Origin: Immersiella caudata
Lineage: Eukaryota; Ascomycota; Sordariomycetes; Sordariales; Lasiosphaeriaceae
Length of the DNA stretch: 64,000 nucleotides
Assembly: GCA_030512335.1 (NCBI GenBank)
Contig: JAULSU010000004.1
Coordinates: 4,712,001 to 4,776,000 of the forward strand
Direction: 5' to 3'
Shown: positions 55,632 through 64,000 of the stretch, in pieces
How the letters are laid out: each line of letters opens with the position of its first letter
Numbering within the stretch: the first letter of the stretch is position 1
Translations under genes and position numbers: made by a program
Notes under the pieces: generated by a model
Told to the model about the DNA's origin: nothing
Seen by the model: the letters and a program-made list of their open reading frames with translations, nothing else
The model's database searches: none

Positions 55632-56216
55632 ATGAAGCTCGCCCCTCTCGCCGCCGCAGCCGGCCTCATCGCCTTCGTGTCTGCGGTAAGATCCCCCCAC
55701 CCTCTTTTTTGTTCTTCAAAGTGCCAGAGTCACTGACATCGAAACCAGAAATCGGCCCCCTCCGCGCTGTTCGACTGGTCCTACACTCTGAACCCCTCCG
55801 CTCCCGTCGTCAACACAAATGCCGAACTGCACGCTCTCTCTGCAGCCTACAATGAAACCGTTTCCATCGAGCTCCTCGATGGACAGCTGGCCGTCGTCGA
55901 GCAATTCACTAAGACCCAAGTCGGCATCCTCGGCGGTGAGCTCTACGAGTCGGCTTCCGCTGCGTACCCAGATGAGGGTGCCATTGCGAGCATGAAGAAG
56001 AGCGGAGAGACCAAGATGTTGGAGGGTGAGTTGAATGGCTTGCTGGCGATGGTCGAGAAGGGGGTTAGTATGGATAGTGCGCTTGCTAAACGCCGGACGG
56101 AGCGGCGGGCCACGGGGCTGGAAAAGCGGAACTGTGTTTGTCCTATTATAATTTGGTCTTGCCCTTGGTTCGATGGTTGCGCTGGTCTTTGCGTCACCTT
56201 CATCTGCACTGGTTAG
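55632..56216 (+). CDS. Secreted precursor of a Kex2-released cysteine-rich peptide
   Basis: Two exons: 55632-55685 (exactly the signal peptide MKLAPLAAAAGLIAFVSA) and 55749-56216, total 173 aa. The 63-nt intron is GTAAGA...ACCAG. The pro-region (about 125 residues) is acidic to neutral and lacks Cys. It ends in a basic stretch with LAKRR and a final LEKR. After that Lys-Arg come 28 residues beginning NCVCPIIIWSCPW and ending CVTFICTG, with six cysteines and many aromatic/hydrophobic residues. The architecture (signal, pro-domain, Kex2 site, short Cys-rich C-terminus) is that of Kex2-processed secreted peptides such as effectors, antimicrobial peptides or RiPP precursors. No named family is recognised. 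Its 3' end faces the 3' end of a P450 gene 300 bp away. Confidence 0.78.
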
Positions 56217-56515
56217 GTGACTGGTTGGGTTGAACGGTGGTGTAGCACCCTTGTGAGGCGCCGACCCTGTTGATGGCAATGTGTCTGGGAGGCGAGAATG
56301 AGTGTGGAGAATATCGACCTGAAGGGGGAAGCCAGGCTGAGATCTCAAAACCAGTCTTTACCGGATTCGCAGCTGCGTATTAGTTCAGTATTTCAAAACA
56401 ATATATGTACGCATTCGTCAACAAAACACACGCCTGGCCGCCCTTCGTACTCCGTACAATGGTTTGGTCGCCGGCATCGTCATATCTCGTGTCTTCATCT
56501 CCCGCTGGTAACCCC

Positions 56516-58194
56516 TCACGCCCGCTTGACGTACACCTCCAAGCCCTCCTGGACGACAAAGAAGGAAGCGTTCGCCCTCAGCGGTTGCCCCGGATGAGCC
56601 AGCTCGAAACGGAACTCACGCAGCAGCCTCGGAACGACCTTGTTGATTTCCAATAATGCGAGGTTGCGCCCAATGCAGAGATGGCTGCCTCCACCGAACT
56701 ATGACCGCCTCCGTTAGCAACCGTCACCGGCTCGGTATAGTGAATGAAACTAACCTGGAACATATAACGCTCCATCCTCTTCGCGTTCTCCTCGTCCTCA
56801 AGCCACCTCTCTGGCCTGAAATCATCGGCATCCTGACCAAAGACCTCCTTATCACGGTGAAGCACCCATCCGTTGGCTGCAATGGAAACGCCACCGGGGA
56901 ATTTATGCCCGTCGAGTTCAGCGCCCTCTGGGGGGACGAGCCGAGTGATGTTAAGCCCGACAGCGGGTCGCACGCGCATGGCTTCCTTGAGGCAGGCTTG
57001 GAGATAGTGCAGGTTCTGGGCCTCGTTCCAAGAGATGTTGCCTGTGGGAGGGATAGTACCATCTTTGACGGCTGTCTCGACCTCCTGCACGAGTTTCTGG
57101 TAGACGGGCGTGGAGTCGAGGATGTGCCAGAAGAAGGATTGCATGGTTGAAGCGGTAGAATCGGAGCCAGCGAAGCTGAGAGGTGTTAGCTGCGGAGGTT
57201 CACCGAGTCTGAAGAGCACTCACATTGCGCCGTGAGCGACTGCAAAGACATCCCCCTCCCTGAAGCGTTCTGGGTCCTTGAGATGACCCCGGATCAAACT
57301 TGCCATGAGATCTCGCCTCCCGTCTCCGGTCCTGAGCAACCCAGCGTTATCCTTGTCGAAAGGCTGGCGCCGCGACATCTCTTCAAGGGCCATTCGTGTG
57401 ATCAATGCATTCTTTGTGCTGAGCCAGGGGATGAACTGCCAGAAAGGATTCCTCCTCAGCAGATAATCCAGCTCGGGCACTTGTCCCACAATGCCATTAT
57501 ACGTCTGCGAATTGTCAATCGTCTTGATCGCATTGTCGACATCCCGCCCCTCAGCTAGAAAGCCAAAGCTCCTGCTGAACGCCACCTCGCCCAAGACATC
57601 GAAAGCAAAATAGTGAAGGTAAGCGCCGAGATCGAAGATTCCCTTTCTGGCGTCGATGTGCTCATCAATCTTCTTGAACAGCACCTCAATGGTATCGTTG
57701 ATGAATGGGCTCAGCTGCTGCATGGCAGCCATGCTATATGGCACATTGGCGACTCTTTTCTTCGTCGCGTGGACATCCTCCCTCGTCTCGGTAAAAATGT
57801 CCGGGTTTTCTGGAGGCGGGAACACCCCGTAGAAAGGCGTCTTGAAGAAGCGCTTGCCAGCACTCAGAAGAGTTCGCGCCGCCTCAGGCGAAGCGACCGA
57901 CACCTCGTTGGGCGCAATACGCACGACGGGCCCGTACTTGCGATGCAGCTCGATGTGGTGGAGGTGAGTGCGGCCGCTGGCGGTCGACTTGACCTTCCAG
58001 AGCCGAGAGAAAGATGCCAGGAATGGCCCGGGATATCTCCGAAGCGGCGACGCGTAGCGCTTATAAGCGGCTCGGGCGACGAGTACTGATACCAAGGTCA
58101 AGACCCAGTGGGCGGAGACGAAGGCGATGACAGTGGCGGCCAGCGCTTTCGTTGGCGACACAGTGCCGGCATCTGTCTTCATGGTGATGCCCAT
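56516..58194 (-). CDS. Cytochrome P450 monooxygenase
   Basis: Membrane-anchored microsomal P450 of 524 aa from three exons: 58194-57224, 57175-56755, 56698-56516 (introns 48 and 56 nt). An N-terminal membrane segment (AATVIAFVSAHWVLTLVSVL) is followed by a Pro-rich hinge (RRYPGPFLASF). The I-helix reads FAGSDSTAST, where the acidic-Thr pair is DST. The ExxR motif is in LKEAMRVRP and the PERF-type motif in DDFRPERW. The heme-binding loop is FGGGSHLCIGRNLA with Cys ligand. The sequence style (KYGPVVRIAPNEVSVASPEA) is that of fungal pisatin-demethylase-like catabolic or biosynthetic P450s. The substrate is unknown. No backbone synthase gene is within the window. The only partner nearby is the peptide precursor gene. 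Confidence 0.94.
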
Positions 58195-59573
58195 GGTGGT
58201 GCTGTTGGCTGGGAAGAGATAACGCGCGATGACGAGGGGTGTTGAACCGTAAGGGGCTCGACAGGTTTGGTGTTAGGCCAGAAGCGGTCGGAGCTTGATC
58301 GGCAACTGTTGAAGTTGCTGGCCTGGACTTATAATGAACAAAGGGGGAGACGCGCTGAGGAGGGGAGCTTTGTAGGGAGTTATTTTACCGATCGAAAGGT
58401 GGCGATCGCCCACATTGGATGGTCCTTTCCCGTATATACGGGATAGTGTCCCGGGGCCATCCAGCGAGGCATATCTGCCGATGGTCACCCTGACCACGGC
58501 GAGCGACACCACCCTCATCGCCAACCCCGTCTGTGCCATTGGTGGCCGGCGCGGCTTGGCGTCTCGGGCAGAAGCGGCTGCATTGGCTGGTGCCTCAAGG
58601 TATGACCCTGGGCTCTCGGTCGTAAAAATAGAGGGCGATGTCAGCTGATCAGGCGCTCCATGATGGAGGCCATGACGCTAGCTAGAATCTCGAACTTCTA
58701 GTGTGAGTGCCCCTCACGAAACCTAACCTGAGGCTGTGAACTCACTTGGCCTATCACGCAAATTGTCCAGAGAGGGAAGGAGGAAGCAGCGCGCGCATGC
58801 CAGATTGAGAGAGTGACAGCGCTGACATCTTCCAGCGCGCCAGCCCGTGTCGAGCGTCCCAGTGTGCGGTGCGGTGCGGAGAAGATTATGAGAAGTTGGT
58901 GTGCGCTGGTTCGAGGTTCGGCAGTTGATCTGGGCACCTCTTCCGTGAGGTGTTGGCAAAAGGACAAGACAAGCATTTGGAAGTGGGACAAAGTTGGGGT
59001 AAATCGCCCGAAGAGCGCCTTCCCCACAAACGCCCCTGCCGTCCCCCTCCTCGCCCAAAAACCTCCGGTCTCAGCTGTGGAAAAAACCACAAAGTTTGCC
59101 CTGTCTTCAGAGGTGCAATTAAGGCGGCTAAATTTATCTCAGCCGCTCTGCAGAGATAACGGGACCTGGGGATCAATGAAACACCGCTATCAGACGCACC
59201 GCGATTTAAAAATGCGAGATATGTGCGCGCCGTTCTTGCGAGGCGCTGCGTTGCCGACGAGATGGGAGTGTTGTTTGGGGTTGGATGAAGCGATTAACTT
59301 TAGGCCTCGCGTGCAGGGGGTGTTCTCGTCGACGTGGTCATGACGGTGGTAACTGGTACAGGTTACGCACTGGGCGTTGCAGGCTACGCTCAGTCGAGCA
59401 CAATTGCACCGCTCGTTCATCCAACAACATGCAAATAGCCAGTCAACATAAATGGTATCGACAGTTCTCTGACTGATACTTAAATCTACACATGATATGC
59501 CCCAGTCTGCCATTTGATCATGTCCGCAGACGCCAAAACGCCCAGCAATGTCCAGCCCTCCTCGCAACCAACC
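58195..59573. other. Intergenic region of 1.4 kb
   Basis: Upstream of the P450 gene and downstream of the UTP30-type gene. Open frames are short, with no recognisable protein or RNA gene. Confidence 0.5.
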
Positions 59574-60823
59574 TTAAACCTCACCAGCCTTCTTCGCCGC
59601 CGCCTTCTGCTTCCTAAGAGTGGCTTTCCTTGCGGCAATCTCCTTGTCAAGCTTCTCATCGTTGCTCTCCTGCAGGACCTTTTTGGCCTTCTTCTTCGGC
59701 CGCTCCTCCTTAGCCGGTGCCTCCTCAACCGCCGCCGGCTCCGACTCCGTGCCTACCGACTTGCGCTTCTTGCCAATGTTGGCCTTCTCCGACTTGTGGT
59801 GCTTGCCGGGGAGAGCGCTAGGGGGCTCCTGTCCGTCGGCGACCACCCTTGACTCGTCCAGCCAGAGCTCCTCCGTCTGGAAGATGGGCAGCGCCGCCGT
59901 GTCGGGGCCCTTGATGTAAAAGCTGCGCACGTTCTGCCACTTGTTGGGTACGAAGCGCTCAACCAGCTCGGTCGTCACCTTCTCGATGTTCTCGGCCAGG
60001 TGTTCGGGCTCCCAGTTTGCGTATCCAACCTTGATGGCGGTGTTTGTAGACGGCGAGAGGTGGACCACGGCGGCACCAATGGCCTTTCGGATTTCGGCGA
60101 CAATCTCAGGGAGCGGGCGGGCGTTGGCATTCTCAGTCGGGTCGCGCTTCTCCTTCCTCTTGCCCTTCTCCAACGGCACCCTCTTACCATCCACCTTGGC
60201 GCGCTGCGCCATGAGCACGACAGGGATAGGTCGCTTTACGGTGCTCTTGTAGAAAGTCTTCCCTAGAGCGCTGGGAAGGCGGTTGAGGATGCGATCGTCA
60301 CCCAGGAAGATCTCGTGCTCGGAAAACAGCTTGCGCTGCGCCTCGTAGACCTTGAACTTGGACTTGAGATGCGACAGGTCAATGACGCGGGTGATTCGCT
60401 TGCGCAGATCCTCAGGGAATTCTTCAGACGCAACCATATTCTTGTACGCGCGCTGCGGGTCGGCCGTGATGAGGCAGATGGTGGCCTCCTCGTCGGTGTT
60501 CAGGGGATGCGGGAGGACGATCTTGCTGGGCTGCAGCTTGTTCGAGCCGTGGATGTGCGACTTGGTGGTGAGGGTGAGCCACACAGGCGTCTGCGCGACG
60601 GTTGTCTCCTCATCGGCAAGGAGGTTCTGCTTGCCCGAAGCTGGGGTGGCAGCGGCCTTCTTGATGTGGGCGACGAGGGCGTTGGAGGCTTTCAGGGTCT
60701 GGAGAACCGTTAGACAATGCCAAGACGCCACAATTCGCGAAAAATAGCAGCACTGACCTGCTCGGGCTTGACGAGCGACACCGAGGCATCTGCCGTCTTG
60801 ACAGCTGACGTAGACTTTGACAT
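59574..60823 (-). CDS. Ribosomal L1-domain nucleolar protein (UTP30/CIC1-like)
   Basis: Ribosome-biogenesis protein with a ribosomal L1 domain, probably nucleolar and associated with pre-ribosomes. Two exons: 60823-60758 (MSKSTSAVKTADASVSLVKPEQ) and 60698-59574, total 396 aa. The intron is 59 nt with a GTCAGT donor. The L1 fold is recognisable from VWLTLTTKSHI, KPSKIVLPHPL-like KLQPSKIVLPHPLN, ATICLITADPQRAYKNMV and HEIFLGDDRILNRLPSALGK. The second part contains AVVHLSPSTNTAIKVGY. The C-terminal 80 residues are Lys/Glu-rich with nuclear-localisation-like clusters (KKRKS, KKKAKK). It is complete. CIC1 and UTP30 are paralogues, and I cannot decide between them by eye. Confidence 0.9.
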
Positions 60824-61623
60824 CTTGGGCTATTGTGTGAAGATGTCTTGGTGGGGTGCCTCAATCGCTCGATCAGGGACTGAAGTCTCAACTTTTTTTG
60901 GGATCCCAAAAGTTTTGGCGGAGGCTGGTTTTTTCCTGTGAGCCGATAAGGACCCGCAACGCTTATCCTATCGTGGCCAAGGCGTGGATGGTGGGGTGGT
61001 GGGGGTCGCGGGGCAGCTGCATTTCGATGTCGGCTGGCTGCAGCTGTGTCTGCGTCACTGGGTGAGCTTGAAGAAGACGAAAGTAGTCTTGCGTAGAAGC
61101 TTTTTCCCTCTCCGTGTCCATCGTCACCGCGTCCAAGACCAAGTATGAGGTGGCCCCAAAGGATACCATTAATGTCCCTATCTACGTTTACCCTAGTCCT
61201 ATCTGTCTGATGGCAAAATGCCAAACTCAATGCAGTCCTTTCGGCTGCGACGGCTCGAGCAAATCGAAACCTTCCCCCCTTCTCTTCTCTAACGTAAAAT
61301 CAACCATGGAACCTTCTCCGAGGCAACCTGCGCCCTCCTGATGTCTCCTTGAGAGCAAGGCAGACCAAAGAGAAACGGCAGATAACCAAATATCAAGAAC
61401 GACGCCCTTGCGCTATGCAATTCCAAGCCGAAACGATGTACATGGAGCCGTGACTCCGGATGTTGAAACATGTATCCTCCGAAAGATACTGGGGTATGTA
61501 ACGAGACTTTTCCACGCAAAAAACAGTATGTCCTCCTCCAGACGCGTTCAGCATGGGCTGAAGATCCGGGACTCAAAAAATACAGACAAAGATATGGTGT
61601 TACGATAGTCGAACGATGACCGA
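60824..61623. other. Intergenic region
   Basis: Lies between the UTP30-type gene's start and the 3' end of the FHA gene. No gene is seen. Confidence 0.5.
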
Positions 61624-63251
61624 TCAAGGCGTCTTTGGGCGCTTCCAGAAGTATTGCTGGGAAAGGGTTAGCATTCGTTGCGACACAACTTCTTGGACGG
61701 AAATGGACTGACCTTGTGCTGCTTCCTGCAGTTTCTCAAGCTGGGCTTCCGGAGCCCATCGGTGACAGCTAGCCGGCGCTGCTCGTCGGTATCCATCTCG
61801 GGGATGTAATAGTACTCGCTCTCCAGGGTCTTGCCAGCAGCGTCCTTGCCCTGTCTTCGAATAATGCCGAGACAAGGAGTCGCCTCGATGATGACGCGCA
61901 GCTGATCCTTCTCCAGATCCTTCTTGGTCTCGGTGGGAATCTTGCTCATGATGGTTGAGAGCGGTGTCGACGACAGACGAGAGAACGCCAACTGGTTGAT
62001 GACGTGGTTGGTGACCGCTGCCGTCTCCGCCTCGTTCAACGGGTTGGCGACGGGCTCCTCGACGACCGAAGCCAGAGCAGCTGCCGCGGCGGCCGTCTTA
62101 GGGCTAGCGTTCGGAGACTGCTCGTTCAAAGGCTCGAGGGTGGCTGTCGCGCGGCCGGGCATCGACGGAAGGCGTGCTCCTTGTCGGAGCTTGGGCGAGA
62201 AAGTCGAGAAGGAGGCGAACCGACCAGAGAGATTAGCACCGAATGGTCCGAACGAATGCACGATCGGATCATTTTCCTCGTCGGGGTCGTTTTCTCCATC
62301 CGACTGCGGATCGCTGAGCTCGCTCGAGAAGCTCTCAGCAGGCTGTGTCACGAAGCTTGCGTCTGCGGCAGAGTCAGGCAACTTGGGTAACTCCTGCTCG
62401 TCGGCGCTTCCGTCCTCATAGATCTGGACCTCGGCATCAGGGTCGATACCTCCAGGCAAGAGGTCTTCGAGGCTCGCGTTGGACAAAGTCACGTTTGCGG
62501 GCGAGGGGGAGACCGGGCTCGCGAGCCGCGTCGTCCGCCGCAATGGACTACCTTGCAGCAGATTCGACACAGCTCTTCCAGCCGGACGAGGAGACTCATC
62601 CCACGAGGAGTCGCTGAGATTCCCAGAGGCGTCACGGTCTTTATCTCGTCTCGGCCATTGCAGGAATACTCTGGCATCCTGAACATCAATCATGATCTCG
62701 GCACCCTCAGTCTCCGACGTGAATGAGTCTTCCTTAGCTAACTCCCATGTCTGTCCCTCGCAGTGCACTTTCATCCCGTTCCATCCGTTGCAAGTGATCT
62801 CAATCTTGCTGGGCTCCAATGCCTCAGTGGCCGGGATATATCGCGCTTTGACGTGGATCCTGCTGATGAGACGATTTGCCGACAGCTGATAATGGGACGA
62901 GTTGCTAGATCTTCCCATCAAGAGCTCCTCTCCATTCTCGTTGAGTTCCACGGTCCGCACATCGCAGAGAGGGGCGCGTTCGGACACGCTAGATACCGTT
63001 CGCTGGATGATGGGACGCGCTCCAACGCGTGGGGGACTCGAGGAGAGGATGCCGGTACTTGAGGTTGGAACGGGCGTGGGATACTTGAGGAAGGCATTCG
63101 AGGTGGCCTGGCGTTTTGTCGGGCGCGGCAAGCCTGGAGACGAAGAGAGCGGCTCGAATGCTGGCAGGAGTGAAGGTGCTGGTCGTTTTACGCCAGCCGT
63201 CGTCGGAAGCGAAGGCTCCAACGCCTTGCTTGTTCCTGGAGAAGAATCCAT
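61624..63251 (-). CDS. FHA-domain cell-cycle regulator (TOS4/PLM2-like)
   Basis: Fungal FHA protein similar to yeast TOS4/PLM2, chromatin-associated regulators under G1/S control. Exons: 63251-61713 and 61656-61624, 523 aa. The 56-nt intron (GTCAGT...CCCAG) restores the family C-terminus SLRNCRKQHKQYFWKRPKTP. The FHA domain covers residues about 90-195: LMGRSSNSSHYQLSANRLIS then RIHVKA gives the G-R...S...N..IS..H phosphopeptide-binding signature, and VQDARVFLQWP closes the fold. Long Ser/Pro-rich linkers carry possible CDK sites. I chose ATG 63251 (MDSSPGTSK): the reading frame is open upstream only to a nearby stop and has no earlier ATG. Four ACGCG elements lie upstream. Confidence 0.9.
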
Positions 63252-63360
63252 TCCGAATCGAGGCCTTGCTGCTGCCAATTGCTTCGATTCTCGCTCCAAA
63301 AGCGGCAGAAGATCTGCCGGAGAGTGGTGGTGGCCAAAAGCCTCGCGAACACGTCAAGGG

Positions 63361-63730
63361 CGCGTCAGACGAGGTGGTTGATACCTTGGCAAATCCGCCG
63401 ACCAAAACGGGAAAGTACTTTGTAAGTAAGTATTGAGTTCCGGAGCCTGCAAACCGTGAAACTGATGATGGTCGCAGTTGGGACCGAGGAACAAGATTAG
63501 AAACAATCGTCAACAGACTGCAGGTATGGCCGGTTTGGAGGAGGCCCGGAGTTTGGTGGTGGTGGGGATTTTGGAATTTAAGAGACGCAGGCCGTGGTCG
63601 TGGCCGTGTCTGCGGGACCTTGTCGCAGGACGCGATTTCGCTAAAGCGGAGGTGCGGTCGTCGCGTCTGGCGTGCCCCAGCTGGCGTTTTCTGCCAAATG
63701 GGCTCCGCCCTCTGGTGGCCCAGATCGCGT
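63361..63730 (-). promoter_or_regulatory. Cluster of four MCB-type ACGCG elements
   Basis: ACGCG cores occur at 63361-63365, 63662-63666 and 63726-63730 (minus strand) and at 63630-63634 (plus strand), all within 480 bp upstream of the FHA gene start. ACGCG is the binding core of the MBF (Mbp1-Swi6) G1/S factor, and yeast TOS4/PLM2 are MBF/SBF targets. Occupancy is an inference. Confidence 0.5.
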
Positions 63731-63842
63731 GTCTTGCGTGCTTTAGTGGGGTTCCCGGGCCGCTCGGCGGCATTGCACCCTCTCACCGCCTTCGCACAGG
63801 GCATTTGTTTAGCGCTTGTGCGCGGTATAAGGGCCCCCTACA

Positions 63843-64000
63843 ATGACGTATCAACGGGAGCGCAGTTTCCAGTTCGTTTGGGCGGCCTTCAAGAGAGGGC
63901 ATTTCCTCGCCCAAGGGTTGAATTGTCTGCATTCCCGACTTGCAGAAGCGCCGAGCTACTCCGCACCGGCAAGGAGTGCATTCAAGGATTTTGTTGAGGT
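63843..64000 (+). CDS. Possible 5' end of a gene running off the window
   Basis: From the ATG at 63843 the frame is open to the window end and reads MTYQRERSFQFVWAAF at its start and SAFKDFVE at its end. A TATA-like element is near 63826 (GGTATAAGG). The stretch is basic and lacks acidic residues early, which could fit a mitochondrial presequence, but 52 codons are too few to judge. It could equally be chance. Confidence 0.25.
   Translation, partial: MTYQRERSFQFVWAAFKRGHFLAQGLNCLHSRLAEAPSYSAPARSAFKDFVE

Noticed and set aside
1..64000. CRISPR array, prokaryotic operons or bacterial contamination
   Set aside because: No spaced direct repeats. Spliced genes of fungal families throughout show a eukaryotic fungal contig. 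The DnaK scrap alone does not make the window bacterial.

Overview
The window is nuclear DNA of a filamentous ascomycete (Pezizomycotina, most likely a Sordariomycete). This rests on short 47-85 nt GT-AG introns with CTAAC/CTGAC-like branch sites, and on fungus-specific families (HET, Clr5, DUF3669, LysM/CBM18, LAP1-type M28 peptidase, fungal FHA regulator, fucose-lectin-like membrane protein). Functions below are assigned by recognising families in the translation. No database search was possible, and all intron boundaries are hand-placed from frame continuity and splice consensus.

Layout. 1-4.0 kb: 3' part of CCT1 (TCP-1 alpha) and a LYC1-like GNAT acetyltransferase. 4.0-7.3 kb: a HET-domain gene broken by about five frameshifts, with copies of a short GC-rich repeat on both sides. 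7.3-15.6 kb: PLD-superfamily protein, leucine aminopeptidase 1, DUF1295-like membrane protein and the mitochondrial ATPase AFG1. 16.8-17.6 kb: a GPI-type cupredoxin gene with two frameshifts. 18.2-21.0 kb: a Clr5-domain protein with a 23-nt G tract in its 5' leader. 21.1-27.4 kb: a gene-poor graveyard holding decayed pieces of a DnaK-like Hsp70 and of TATA-binding protein, a 12-bp minisatellite and other eroded frames. 27.4-39.9 kb: fucose-lectin-like membrane protein, secreted type-B carboxylesterase, single-pass membrane protein, a small conserved protein and a mitochondrial-type protein with about eight EPDGK repeats. 41.2-48.8 kb: listerin (LTN1), a multiply frameshifted DUF3669 gene and an SDR. 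50.7-58.2 kb: a small putatively N-myristoylated protein with three CPxTG/CxxCxxxH zinc modules, a LysM-CBM18-repeat-LysM secreted protein with a 19-nt exon, a Kex2-type Cys-rich peptide precursor and a convergent P450. 59.5-63.3 kb: a UTP30-type ribosomal L1 protein and a TOS4/PLM2-like FHA regulator with ACGCG elements upstream.

Housekeeping genes (CCT1, AFG1, LTN1, UTP30, FHA) are intact across every splice site. Several accessory genes (HET, cupredoxin, DUF3669) carry multiple single-base frameshifts, and DnaK and TBP survive only as scraps. No single operon-like system is present. The most original items are the triple zinc-module protein, the EPDGK-repeat protein, the Kex2 peptide next to a P450, the relic region, and a recurrent switch from C-ending to G-ending codons towards gene 3' ends.
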